From Chondrosia reniformis (lineage: Eukaryota; Porifera; Demospongiae; Chondrillida; Chondrillidae), in the NCBI GenBank assembly GCA_947172415.1, contig OX359198.1, positions 3,379,401-3,443,400 of the forward strand: 64,000 nucleotides of DNA, in the 5' to 3' direction. Within the stretch, counting starts at the first letter, position 1. Each line of letters begins with the position of its first letter. The notes below the pieces were generated by a model, which was not told the origin of the DNA, made no database searches, and saw only the letters and a program-made list of their open reading frames with translations. The position numbers were made by a program, and so were the translations under genes. This document shows positions 23,473 through 35,944 of the stretch, piece after piece.

Positions 23473-24223
23473 CATACAACTAGAATATACAAATAGTATG
23501 TACAACTAGTACCTACAACTAGTGCCTATAACTAGTACCTATAATTAGTGATCACCACTAGTACATACAACTAGTACATATAACTAGTTCATACAACTAG
23601 TACAGACAAGTCATACATACAACTTGTACATACAACTAGTACATTAAATTAGTACACACAAGTAGTACATACAACTAGTTCATATAACTGGTACATACAA
23701 CTAGTACATACAACTCGAACCTTCCTAGAACTTTGTATTACTAGTACTAGAACCTACAACTAGTGGATAGCTAGTGCATACAACTAGTACATACAACATG
23801 TACATATCTAGTACATACCAGTGGTACATACAACTAGTACACACAATAAGGACATACAACTAGTACATACAACTAGTACATACACTTGTACATACAACTA
23901 GAACATAAAACTAGTACACACAACTGGTATATATAACTAGTACATACAAATAGAATATATGACCAGTACATACAACTAGTAATTAGTACATACAACTAGT
24001 ACATTCAACTACTTCTAAAACTAGTACATACAACTCGTACAAATAATTAGTACATATAGCTGGTCCATACAACTAGAACATACATTTAGTTCATACAACT
24101 TCTAACTACTACATATATCTATGACATACAACTAGGACAAAAAAGTAGTACATACAACTGGTACACACGACTAGTATTTACAACTAGCACCTACAACTAG
24201 TACATACAACTAGTAAATACAAA
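23473..24223 (+). repeat. Satellite A array, forward orientation
   Basis: 13-bp satellite. From about 23635 it follows segmental copy A variant by variant. Confidence 0.92.
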
Positions 24224-24369
24224 GAAATATTAAAAATTTTCTACAAAAATAGTGAAGATATAGGGATGGCTCAAAAAGTAGAGAAACAAGAAAGGGATGT
24301 TTCACAGTGAAGTATTAGCTATGCATGAATCATACAACACCCTTGTTTGTAGGATTCATGTATAACTAA
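24224..24369. repeat. Palindrome of copy B, left part
   Basis: Left arm, loop and start of the right arm of the palindrome seen whole at 21286-21522. The rest of the right arm is at 28339-28440, beyond the inserted transposon. The loop here reads ATACAACACCCTTGTTTGTAG, the exact reverse complement of the loop in copy A. Confidence 0.88.
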
Positions 24370-24530
24370 CACAAGAAATTACGTAAGGAACGATGGTACA
24401 CCACAGAATCCGTGTTATTGAAATTGGACGTGACGAAGACGGGAAAAGAAATATACGGGAGAATGACGGTGCCGTATTTAAGCAAAAAGAGAACGGATAC
24501 CGTATTTCGCCCGCCCCTTTACGGAAATCA
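24370..24530 (+). promoter_or_regulatory. Left subterminal region rich in ACGG motifs
   Basis: CpG-rich compared with everything around it. ACGG or its complement recurs (GACGGG, TACGGGAG, GACGGTG, AACGGATACCG, TTACGG). Clustered short motifs near the ends are typical transposase-binding regions. Inference only. Confidence 0.45.
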
Positions 24531-24930
24531 TTAATATGCATATGGGTTTATATAATTATTATATCACTTCATTGTGTAATAATGATATTATGATAGGATT
24601 TGAAGTCATTCACTCCAGCTGTTGATACGGTTGCGCTTTGTGAGAATCATGAGCGATCATCTAGCAGATACACTATTGTGTTCTTCATCTTCAAGCAGCG
24701 AAATGCACGAGTCACAAGTCAATGATACGGTTTCAAGGCGAGGTAGTTCAAGCGAAGGTTTATCAGCTTAATTAAAGGAATCGTTCAGCTGTCGCCTTAC
24801 ATATAATGGCTTCTCGATGATATTATAATTAATTACGTCAAGATATTTGAGCGTGATTTCACCACTACGACGTCATCAATCACGTCGCATTTGGGAGCAG
24901 CTGCTGAAGACAACGACTTCATAGGCAAAC

Positions 24931-27816
24931 ATGACAAGTTCTGGTCGTAGCTTAAACGGATTTTATTCTTCTACTAGTACTCCTAGGTCAACTACGAGAC
25001 CCACAATCAGTAGACAATCAGCGTTCAATCGCCCCACAACACCTCAAAATCAACATCATGAGCTGCAAAGTATTCAGGCAGGGAGCAGACAACCATTTCA
25101 ACAACAGGTTTAAACTTCTCTAGAGAAGGTGGTTGAACAGCAGAAGATGCTTTCAGAAAAGTTGCCGGCTCGGGAGGATAAGACTAATATTTTAACTGCT
25201 ATGCAGGAAAAGCCCAATAAAAGAAAAACACTTATTCCTAAGGAGCTCTCTGTAAGTAAATTTGTATATATATAACTACAATAATTGAAATAAGAATTAA
25301 ATGTGTTCTTATTAAATCAACTGGTTTGATATATGTACAACAGTTTGATTTATTATATATATATACTTCCTCCTGCCTGTCATAAACAAGGTGAAATAAA
25401 GCACTTGCACTCAAATGCTCCAAACCTATTTAATAGAAAATTAGGGTTGGTGGCAGGTATTTAGAATTTATTATATAGCAAAGTAATTACAATTAATTGT
25501 CGATGAATGTCTACTACGTAGATAATAATCTCCTCTGAGCTAGCTCAGTATGAGAACTACTGATGCTCGGCTATATAGCAGTCACGCCAATTGTTTTAAT
25601 TGTATTTAAGTGAATGTCTACTAGATAGTACTCTCCTCCGAGCTAGCTCAGTATGAGAACATGGCTCATGTTGTATCTACTGATGCTCGGCTAGCAGTTA
25701 CACCAATTGTTTTAATTGTATTTAATTGAATGTCTACTAGATAGTACTCTCCTCCGAGCTAGCTCAGTATGAGAACATGGCTCATGTTGTATCTACTGAT
25801 GCTCGGCTAGCAGTTACACCAATTGTTTTAATTGTATTTAATTGAATGTCTACTAGATAGTACTCTCCTCCGAGCTAGCTCAGTATGAGAACATGGCTCA
25901 TGTTGTATCTACTGATGCTCGGCTAGCAGTTACACCAATTGTTTTAATTGTATTTAAGTGAATGTCTACTAGATAGTACTCTCCTCCGAGCTAACTCAGT
26001 ATGAGAACATGGCTCATGTTGTATCTACTGATGCTCGGCTAGCAGTTACACCAATTGTTTTAATTGTATTTAAGTGAATGTCTACTAGATAGTACTCTCC
26101 TCCGAGCTAGCTCAGTATGAGAACATGGCTCATGTTGTATCTACTGATGCTCGGCTAGCAGTTACACAAATTGTTTTAATTGTATTTAAGTGAATGTCTA
26201 CTAGATAGTACTCTCCTCCGAGCTAGCTATAGCTCAGTATGAGAACATGGCTCATGTTGTATCTACTGATGCTCGGCTAGCAGTTACACCAATTGTTTTA
26301 ATTGTATTTAAGTGAATGTCTACTAGATAGATCTCCTCCGAGCTAGCTCAGTATGAGAACATAGCTCATGTTGTATCTACTGATGCTCGGCTAGCAGTTA
26401 CACCAATTGTTTTAATTGTATTTAATTGAATGTCTACTAGATAGTACTCTCCTCCGAGCTAGCTCAGTATGAGAACATGGCTCATGTTGTATCTACTGAT
26501 GCTCGGCTAGCAGTTACACCAATTGTTTTAATTGTATTTAAGTGAATGTCTACTAGATAGTACTCTCCTCCCAGCTAGCTCAGTATGAGAAAATGGCTCA
26601 TGTTGTATCTACTGATGCTCGGCTAGCAGTTACACCAATTGTTTTAATTGTATTTAAGTGAATGTCTACTAGATAGTACTCTCCTCCGAGCTAGCTCAGT
26701 ATGAGAACATGGCTCATGTTGTATCTACTGATGTAGTTAGTAGGTATATAGATTTATATATATAAATGCTTAAATAATTGATAGTATAATATATACATGA
26801 TTATTGAATGTGTACACATAATATATATATAGTATGTAATACACTATGTACTATATACAGTTCAGTTAGCAAGAATACATGGCTCATGTTGTGTTTACTG
26901 CATGAGATTTTGTTTTCTATAGATATAAAGAAGCACACAATCAAGATGTGGCCACGCATTTGAGTAGACAAATTAAGGGCCATTTTAGGGACAAATTTAG
27001 TGAGGCAATTATATCAAGTAAGTTGGATTTGAATTCAATCACAAAGTCATGCATTAAATACTCTTTTCATAATTTCAATATAAAGGTGCTGTTTATAGGT
27101 ATTACGAGTCAAGAAGGAGACTTGTACTAGATGAAAGGGACAGCAGGAAAGATATTGCAGAAAAAAACAAGGCAGTCACCAAAGTTTACAACAGGCAAAA
27201 AAGGTATATGTTACCAATTCATCATCTAGTCTTAGATAAATTTATCCATATCCATGATATATAGCCATTCCTTAATAGTTGTTCCAGAGGAGGAGTACTG
27301 TATTAAAAGGAAGTGTTGAAAGTAATGCTTGGAAAAATCTACCTATAAAATGTATGTCTCAGGAAGAGTCGGACTATGATAACAGAAATGAAGTAACTTT
27401 TACAGTTTCCTCGCCTTGTTGGAGATCAGAAGGTAGGTATCTAAATTTAACTGTATTTTTAAAGCAAAAGTGTAATTTCCATTTTCTATTATTATAGTCT
27501 TTCAAGCCTTTATCAAGAAGTTAGATAGAAGGCTGGAAAAACTGCCCAAGAGCAGAGGAAATGGTTTGGTGAAACATGCATATATCCCAGGACATACCAA
27601 TCCTTCAGAGCCACCTATAGGGGTACACCTAATTGGGCTATTAGTAGGACTTGGCAAAATGGGGATGAAGAATTGGAAATTCAAAGAGAAAGTCTACCAG
27701 TTTCAGAAGTCGTGCCATCTCCTTCAGTAAACATTACTGCTGTTACTGGGCAAGATGACGGCATTGAAGATAACAGTGATAGTTCTATGGACGAACTTCT
27801 TGGGGAGTGCTACTAA
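24931..27816 (+). pseudogene. Multi-exon gene inside the 4-kb transposon, damaged
   Basis: Five exons can be proposed: 24931-25251 (MTSSGRSLNGFYSSTSTPRS..., then a helical KVVEQQKMLSEKL region), 26923-27017 (YKEAHNQDVATHLSRQIKG), 27086-27203 (RYYESRRRLVLDERDSRKD), 27290-27432 (RRSTVLKGSVESNAWKN..., EESDYDNRNEV, PCWRSE) and 27498-27816 (VFQAFIKKLDRRLEKLPKS, then PNWAISRTWQN and an acidic tail). Exons 2 to 5 join in frame with GT-AG sites. Exon 1 has an in-frame TAA at 25111 and its phase does not fit exon 2, so an exon is missing or unrecognised. Exon 5 needs a one-base frame change near 27625. The charged YYESRRR...EESD...WRS layout recurs in proteins of cnidarian and sponge genomes; function unknown. 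Confidence 0.55.
25500..26733 (+). repeat. 116-bp tandem array, about ten and a half copies
   Basis: Near-identical 115-120 bp units containing CTCCTCCGAGCTAGCTCAGT, ATGAGAACATGGCTCAT and GCTCGGCTAGCAGTTACACC. Each unit holds a palindrome (GAGCTAGCTC) and a hairpin ATGAG-AACATGG-CTCAT. It lies in the intron after exon 1 of the transposon gene. The first unit is the most divergent and the last is cut short after CTACTGATG. Confidence 0.92.
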
Positions 27817-28039
27817 TAGCATTCACAAAGGACGTAGAAAAAGGTTTGCATTTTTGAACTCAGTACATGTATAGGTAGTACTGTACTAGCTGTTAACCTC
27901 TTTTATATTATCCATTTTATTACAAACATATTAATGTTTAAAAGTTTATTTAATTCAGCATTTTGATTTAATTTTGTATTTACAATTTATTCAATTTACG
28001 TTATCGCAACTTGTTAATTCTCTGCATGTATATACGTGT

Positions 28040-28338
28040 ACGCGAAGACGGGAGAATACAAAATAAGTATGATTACAGGCCCGTAGGAAGCATTAAAAAT
28101 CATTATAAACATTAGTCGAATACGACGGCAAACATACCAGACATATACGTTTAATAGACGGGTCTGTACACGATGCCGTCTACTTACCGTTTCCGTACTG
28201 TTTCTGGGAAAGCGACACACGGTAAAAGACGATATCGTCTTTTCCGAGAAAACGGATTGTCTTCTGGCCGTCTTCTTTGAAAAGACGGGACATTTTCTGT
28301 AAACAGACGGTCCGTATACGTACGTAACGTTTCTTGTG
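28040..28338 (-). promoter_or_regulatory. Right subterminal region rich in GACGG/CCGTC motifs
   Basis: CpG-rich end of the 4-kb transposon. CCGTC, GACGG and CGTCTT recur at least ten times in 300 bp (AAGACGG, GACGGTC, GACGGCC, GACGGG). It mirrors the left end in composition. The 111-codon frame on the minus strand over this region is a by-product of it. Confidence 0.5.
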
Positions 28339-28975
28339 TAATATTTCACTGTGTAACATCCCTTTCTTGTTTCTCTACTTTTTGTGCCATCCCTACATCT
28401 TCACTATTTTTGTAGAAAATTTTTAATATTTCTAGTTTCTGTACTTTTAATGGATATTGGGCTAGGAATTACAATTTTATACCATTTTGGATTCGCAATC
28501 TTCGACTGATAATGACGTCATTAAAATGGCAAAATTATTGAGGCCCTGACTCTGGGGCCATGAAAACCGTCATACTCAATAATAGCGTTATCGCTCTTGC
28601 TTCTACAAAAGAATACATCACGGAAAATTTGCAGTAGTTTCGTTTTACAATTAGTCCAAAATCTTATATAGTTTTTTATTTATGGCTGACAAAGAAGAAG
28701 AAGATGAATAAGAAGAAGAAGAAGAAGAATATGAAGAAGAAAAAAATTGCAATTTTTTAAGTTTGTTATTTCGCCAGCTGGACATATTCGCTTGCCTTTA
28801 ATGTCTATTTAAAGAATGTATAGTCTATATTTAGCCAGACATAGCCTTGTTTTGTCGCTTTTTGGCCTATTTTGGGATTTTGCTCCTATACCAATGTATG
28901 GGAAAAACGAAAAAACCGTGTCATCCCTACATAGGGAGTACTACCGTACTCCCTGATTACATAGTACTAGTTCAT
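28339..28975 (+). mobile_element. Palindromic element copy B, right part
   Basis: Remainder of the right arm and the element body, matching 21437-22040. It includes the (GAA)n tract, here interrupted by a stop, and the terminal hairpin GGGAGTAC-TACC-GTACTCCC (28934-28953). The hairpin stem is unchanged from copy A; only the loop differs. Confidence 0.75.
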
Positions 28976-29286
28976 TCAATTAGTACATACAACTATTACA
29001 TACAACTAGTTCCCACAAATTGTAAATATAACTAGTACTAGTAGATACATCTAGTACACTCAACTAGTACATGCAACAAGTACATATAACTAGTACACAA
29101 AACTATTACATATAACTAGTACATGTATATGCTTGTTGTATGTACTTGAAGTACATACAACAAGTATATACAACTCATACATACAACTAGGATTTAAAAC
29201 ACGTAATTACAATTAGTACATCCAATTAGTACTACAACTTTTATATAGAACTAGTACATTACAAGGATTCTTCACTAGTACATACC
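28976..29286 (+). repeat. Satellite A, forward orientation
   Basis: Satellite matching 22050-22520 variant by variant. It ends with a duplicated scrap ACAAGGATTCTTCACTAGTA just before hammerhead repeat copy 3. Confidence 0.9.
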
Positions 29287-29524
29287 AAGGATTCACAAAA
29301 GATCAAGATAAAGAAAAAGACAAAGACTCCCAGGATCACTGATGAAGGGTGGAATTCCCAGAAACAGCTGTCTGACCCAGTGGAGAAGAAGATGAAAGAA
29401 GGGAAAAGAAGGAAGAAAAGACTACTGTATCTTCATCTAAAGCTCTCTTTAGGTTTAGTTCCCCTATAGGTTCTTTTTACAGAATAGGCATATAGCATGT
29501 AGGAAAATGGTATCTTAGATTTTT
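29287..29524 (+). mobile_element. 238-bp hammerhead-bearing repeat, copy 3
   Basis: Same unit and same ends as copies 1 and 2. The matching place in segmental copy A (near 22523) reads AGTACATATACCTAG with no insert, whereas here CAT and ATACCTAG follow the repeat. A partial AAGGATTC scrap lies 20 bp upstream (29264-29275), perhaps from an aborted or earlier event. Confidence 0.72.
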
Positions 29525-32057
29525 CATATACCTAGTACATACAACTAATACATTTAACTAGTAATTAGTACATAAAACTAGTATAACTAGTGATTATCAC
29601 TAGAAGCTACAACTAATAAATACGACTAGTACATACAAACAGTACATACAAACAGTACATACAACTAGTCCATATAACTAGTATATAACTAGTATATGCA
29701 ACCAGTGCCTATAACTAGTACATACAACCAGTACATATTAATAGTACATACAACTAGAATATACAAATAGTATGTACAACTAGTACCTACAACTAGTACC
29801 TATAACTAGTTCCTATAATTAGTGTTCACCACTTGTGCATACAACTAGTACATAAACTAGTTCATACAACTAGTACAGACAAGTCGTACATACAACTTGT
29901 ACATACAACTAGTAAGGATAACTGGAACATACACATATAACTTGTACATACAAATAGTACAAACAACTAATACATACAACTAGTACATGCAACTGGTACA
30001 TACAACTGGTACAGACAACTGGTACATACAACTAGTACATACATCTAGTACGCACAAATTGTATATACACCTAGTACATATAACTAGTACATACACATAT
30101 AACTAGTACATATAGATACTACATACAACCAATACATAACTAGTACTTACAACTTGTACATATAACTAGAATATACACATATAACTAGTACATACAACTA
30201 GTACATACAAACAATACATTCAACCGATACGTACAACAAGTACATACAATTAGTACATTAAATTAGTACACACAAGTAGTACATACAACTAGTTCATATA
30301 ACTGGTACAGACAACTAGTACATACAATTAGTGCATTAAACTAGTAGATACAACTTGTACTTACAACTAGTACATATAACTAGAACATACACATATAACT
30401 AGTCATAATAATATAATACATATATTTAGTTCATATAAATAGTACATATAACTAGTACATACAACTAGTCCTTACAACTAGTACATAACTAGTATATGCA
30501 ACAAGTACATAAAACTAGAATATACAACTAGTACATACAACTAGTACATAAAACTTGTGCATTTTACTAGTACGTATAACTAGTGATTACCACTAGTACA
30601 TACAAGTAGTACATACAACTAGTACATTTAACTAGTTCATACAACTAGTTCATAAAACTCGTACATACAACTTGTACATAGAACTAGTAAGAATACACAG
30701 AACATACACATATAACTTGTACATATGAATCGTACATACAACTAGTACATAAAACTAGTACATACAACTAGTACATATCACTAGTACCTATTAGTAGTGA
30801 TTACAGCTAGTACATGCCACTAGTACATATAACTAGTACTTGCAACTAGTACATATTACTAGTGCATACTGCAAGTACATTCAACCAGTACAGAAAACTA
30901 GTACATACAACTAGTACCTATAACTAGTACATACACTAGTCAATAGAACCAGTTCACATGTCTAGAACCTACAATCAGTGCACACAAATAGTACATATAA
31001 CTGGTTCACTATAGCTAGTGTTTACGACTAATACAAACAACTAGTATCTAGCACATACAACTAGTACAGAGAACAAGTCCAGACAGCTACTACATACAAC
31101 TAGTATCTAGCACATACAAACAGTACATACAACTAGTACATATAACTAGTACAAACAACTACTCTATGTAAAAGGTACATAAAACTAGTGCATACAACTA
31201 GTAATTACAACTAGTACAAACAACTTGTAAATACAACTAGTAAATATAACTAATAAATATTACTTGTACTAGTACATACAACTAGTAAATGTAACTATTA
31301 AATATAACTTGTACTAGTACATACAACTAGTCTATACAACTAGCACATACAACAGGTACATACAACTGGTACACAATTAGTACATACAATTAGTATATGC
31401 AATTGGTATATACAACTAGTACCTACTTAGTATCTAGTTTCACTAGTACTAGAACTTACAACTAGTACCTATAACTAGTACCCAACTACTACATATAACT
31501 TGTACATACAAATGGTATATACAACTAGTACATACAACTAGTACCTATACATACAACTAGTTACTAGTATATACAACTATATAGTAACTACAACAAGTAA
31601 ATATAACAAGTACATACAACAATTACACACAATCAGTACATACAACTAGTACATATAACTATTACACACAATTAGTTTATACAGCTAGTAACTAGTACAC
31701 CCAACTAGTAAATACAACTAGTACATACAACTAGTACATACATATAGTTACAAATACATACAATTTGTACATACAACTAGTACATACAATTAGTAACTAC
31801 AACTAGTAAATAAAACTAGTACATACAAACATTATGCACAACTAGTACATACAACTAGTACATATAACTACCACTAGTCCATACAACTAGTACATACAAC
31901 TAGTATACAGCTTGTACATATCAAGTACAAACAGCTACTTACTAGTACATACAAACAGTACATACAACTAGTACATACAACTAGTTTCTAGTACATACAA
32001 CGTATACATTCAATTAAAACATTCAACTAGTAATTACAACTCGTAAATATAGCTAGT
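29525..32057 (+). repeat. Satellite A array, forward orientation
   Basis: 13-bp satellite. The part near 29750-30060 repeats blocks seen at 14740 and 17660. No gene seen. Confidence 0.95.
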
Positions 32058-32271
32058 CAAGCCCCACCCACCCCTTGACCCATCCAGTCACACACTTTCA
32101 CTGCATGATGTTCCTCCTCATTTCCCTTATTTACCTATTTATTCCTTACTTACTGCACTGCTTGTTTTATCTAATTGCATAAAATATACCTCACGTGACC
32201 TCCCACACTCCCAGTTTCCCGCCCATTATTTTCCCGCCCACAGCCATCTCACCTGCCCCTCCCCCTACCGA

Positions 32272-32279
32272 TATATAAG
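32272..32279 (+). promoter_or_regulatory. TATA box
   Basis: TATATAAG in a GC-rich setting, 35 bp upstream of the hammerhead-like box CTGATGA at 32307, so the RNA would start at or just before the ribozyme. Confidence 0.55.
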
Positions 32280-32299
32280 TCACCTTGCCCTGTAATCTC

Positions 32300-32345
32300 A
32301 CTACCACTGATGAAGACCCGAGATTGGGTCGAAACGTTTGGTAAT
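32300..32345 (+). ncRNA. Hammerhead-like motif
   Basis: CTGATGA (32307-32313), A, stem GACCC/GGGTC with a GAGATT loop, then GAAAC (32331-32335). Both conserved boxes fit. Stem III and the cleavage site are not obvious, and the extra A before the stem is non-canonical. Confidence 0.45.
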
Positions 32346-32404
32346 CATTGACAAGCGACATCTGTCCCAATCCCTTGGCTAGTGCAGTTCCAGATTCTGA
32401 AGCA

Positions 32405-35400
32405 TAGCTAGTACATGCAACAATAACACAAAATTAGTACATACAACTAGAACATATAACTACATACAAATAGTACATACAACTAGCACATACAACTAGT
32501 ACATAAACCTAGTTCATTTAACCAGTACATATAACTTGCATATAAAACTAGTACATACAGTTAGTACATAAAACTAGTTACTAATACGTACCACTAGTAC
32601 CTACTACTAGTACATTACACTAGTAACTACAAGTAGTAAATATGACTAGTAAATACAACAATTACACACAACTACTACTTGAAACTAGTACATATAACTA
32701 TATACAACTAGTTACTAGTACATACAACTAGTACATACAACTAGTACATACAACTAGTGCATACAACTAGTACATCCAAAAATTACGCACAACTAGTACA
32801 TACAACTAGTACATATAACTACAAGTAGAGCAAACATCTAGTACAAAAAACTAATAAATTCACATTGTTACTAGAACATATAACTAATACATACAATCAG
32901 TACATTCAACTAGTTAGTAGTTCGTACAACTAGTACACACAACTAGTAAATACAATTAGTTAAAAGAACTAGTCCTGCAACTAGTATATAGAAGTAGTAC
33001 ATATAACCAGTACATATAACTTGCACATACAACTAATACATACAATAAGTACATACAACAAATTACTAGAACATAAAACTAGTACATACAACCAGTACAT
33101 ACAACTAGTACATAGAACAAGTACACACAACAAGTACATACAACTAGCACATAGAACTAGTTACTAGTACATACAACTAGTAACAAGTCCGTAGAACTAG
33201 TATATACGACTAGTACACACAACTAGTAACTACAAGTAGTAAATATAACTAGTACTTACAACAATTATAGGCAATTTGTACATACAACTACTACATATAA
33301 CTAGTACATACAATTAGTAAATACAACTAGTATCTAGTACATAAAACTAGTACATACAACTAGTACATACAACTAGTACATACAGTTAGAACATACAACT
33401 TTTACATACAACTAGTAACTACAACTAGTAAATATAACTAGTACATACAAGAATTACACACAAGTATTACACCATATAACTACATACAACTAGTACATAC
33501 AACTAGTATTTACAAGTCGTATATACAGATAGTTAATTGTACATAACAGTAGTACTTACAACTAGTACGTACAACTAGTACATATATCTAGTACATATAT
33601 TGAGTTACTAGTACATTCAACTAGGACATACAACTAGTACATACAACTAGTACATACAACTAGTACACACAACTAGTTCATACAACTAGTTCATACTACT
33701 AGTTACCAGTACATACAAGTTTTACACACAACTAGTATATGCAACTAGTAACTACAACTAGTGAATAAAACTAATACATACAAAAATTATGCACAACTAG
33801 CACATACAACTAGTACATATTTTAAGTACAAACAGCTATTTACTAGTACATACAAACAGTACATACATACAACTAGTTTCTAGTACATACAACTTATACA
33901 TACAACTAGTACATGCAACTAGTATTACAACTGGTAAATATAGCTAGTACATACAACAATAACACAAAATTAGTACATACAACTGGTACATATAACTACA
34001 TACAAATAGTACATCTATATATACAACTAGTACATAGAACTAGTACATACAACTAGGTTATACAGAGAGTTACTAGTACATACCACTGGTACACACAACT
34101 AGTACATAAAACTAGTACATAAAACTAATACATATAACCAGTACATATAACTTGCACATACAACTAGTACATACAGTTAGTACATACAACTAGTTACTAA
34201 TACGTACCCCTAGTACCTACTACTAGTACATTACACTAGTAACTACAAGTAGTAAATATAACTAGTAAATACAACAATTACACACAACTAGTACATACAA
34301 CTAGTACATATAACTACAACTAGAGCAAACAACTAGTACAAAAAAATAGTTAATTCAGATTGTTACTAGTAAATATAACTAATACATAAAATCAGTACAT
34401 ACAACTAGTTAGTAGTTTATACAACTAGTACACACAACTAGTAAATACAACTAGTTAATACAACTAGTCCTTCAACTAGTATATAGAAGTAGTACATATA
34501 ACCAAAACATATAACTTGCACATACAACTAATACATACAATGAGTTCATACAACAAGTTACTAGTACATACGACTAGTACCTCCAACTAGTTCATACAGA
34601 TAGTTAGCAATACATACAATTAATAACAAGTCCATACAACTAATACATACGACTAGTACACACAACTAGTAACTACAAGTAGTAAATATAACTAGTACAT
34701 ACAACAATTACATGCAATTTGTACATACAACAACTACATATAACTAGTACATACAACTAGTACATACAACTTGTACATACAACTTGTACATACAACTAGT
34801 AACTACAACTAGTTGTACATACAACTTGTACATACAACTAGTAACTACAACTAGTAAATATAACTAGTACATACAAGAATTACACACAACTATTAAATAC
34901 AAGTAGTACATATAACTACATACAACTAGTACATACAACTAGTATTTACAAGTCGTACATACAGATAGTTAATTGTACATAAAAGTAGTACACACAACTA
35001 GTACGTACAACTAGGACATATATCTAGTACATACAGTGAGTTACTAGTTCATACAACTAGTACATACAACTAGCTATGAGTACATACAACCAGGACTTAC
35101 AACTAGCTACAAATACATACAACCTGTACCTAAAACTAGTATATACAACTACTTCATAAAACCAGTACATAGAACGATTACTTACAACTAGTAAATACAT
35201 CTACTACAAAGAACTAGTACATAAATCTAGTCTTACAAATAGAACATACATCTAGTGCACAAAACTAGTCCAGATAACTAGAACATACAACTAGTACACA
35301 ACTAGTACATACAACTAGTACATAAAACTAGTCCACACCACTAGTTCACACAACTAGTACATATAACTAGTACATACATCTAGTACATACAACTATTACA

Positions 35401-35815
35401 TAAAACTAGTGCCACAACTAGTATATACAACTAGTATTTACAACTTGTACATACAACTAGTACACACAACTAGTACATACAACTAGTATTTACAACTAGT
35501 ATTTACAACTACTACATACAACTAGTACACACAACTAGTACATATTACTAGTATATACAATTATGACACACAACTAGTACATATTACTAGTTCATATAAC
35601 TACTGCACAAAACTAGTCCATATAACTAGAACATACAACTAGTACATACAACTAGTACATACAACTAGTACACAAAACTATTACACACAACTAGTTCACA
35701 CAACTAGTACATATAACTAGTACATACATCCAGTACATACAACTATTACAAAAAACTACTGCCACAACTAGTATATGCAACTAGCATATACAACTAGTAC
35801 ATATGTACAAGCAAG
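32405..35815 (+). repeat. Satellite A array, forward orientation
   Basis: 13-bp satellite with local duplications; 33840-34360 resembles 31920-32830, for example. No gene seen. Confidence 0.95.
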
Positions 35816-35936
35816 ATTACTAATAGATTTATAATTAATTCATAAAAGTTAATTGGACCTACATTCCTTTCATAAAATTAAATTTCATCATGTGTCTTAG
35901 TTAACACTTTATTTAACTTTTGGCGCCAAAATAGTG

Positions 35937-35944
35937 TATATAAG
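35937..35944 (+). promoter_or_regulatory. TATA box of copy 4
   Basis: TATATAAG, 33 bp before the AAGGATTC that begins every copy of the 238-bp repeat. Confidence 0.6.

Larger units (their letters stand above)
24370..28338 (+). mobile_element. 4.0-kb DNA transposon with TAA target duplication
   Basis: Insertion of 3,969 bp. Ends: CACAAGAAATTACGTAAGG on the left and, as reverse complement, CACAAGAAACGTTACGTACG on the right, identical for 9 bp and then again in TTACGTA after a 2-bp shift. TAA flanks both ends (24367-24369, 28339-28341) and occurs once at the matching empty site in copy A (GCTAATACTTCAC). A 3-bp TWA duplication is typical of PIF/Harbinger elements, but the termini are not typical and I see no DDE transposase, so it is probably non-autonomous or carries only the accessory gene. 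It contains a spliced gene and a 116-bp tandem array. Confidence 0.85.
23635..29286 (+). repeat. Segmental duplication, copy B
   Basis: Second copy of 20701-22576, enlarged by a 3,969-bp DNA transposon (24370-28338) inserted into its palindrome. Homology resumes at 28342 and runs through the element body and about 300 bp of following satellite (29040-29270 matches 22290-22520). Confidence 0.85.
32058..32404 (+). mobile_element. Promoter plus hammerhead fragment of a Penelope-type element
   Basis: 347 bp of GC-richer unique sequence in the satellite: CCCACCCACCCC, TTCCCGCCCA twice, TATA box, hammerhead-like motif, then a tail ending GATTCTGAAGCATAG. The motif after the TATA box (CTGATGAAGACC...GGTCGAAACGTTTGG) matches the Penelope copies at 4649 and 14210 more closely than the 238-bp repeats. 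I read it as a solitary terminal (pseudo-LTR) fragment. No coding region. Confidence 0.55.

Noticed and set aside
28014-28349. 111-codon minus-strand frame at the end of the 4-kb transposon
   Set aside because: It covers the CpG-rich subterminal motif cluster and runs through the terminal repeat. Its composition reflects the repeated CCGTC motifs.
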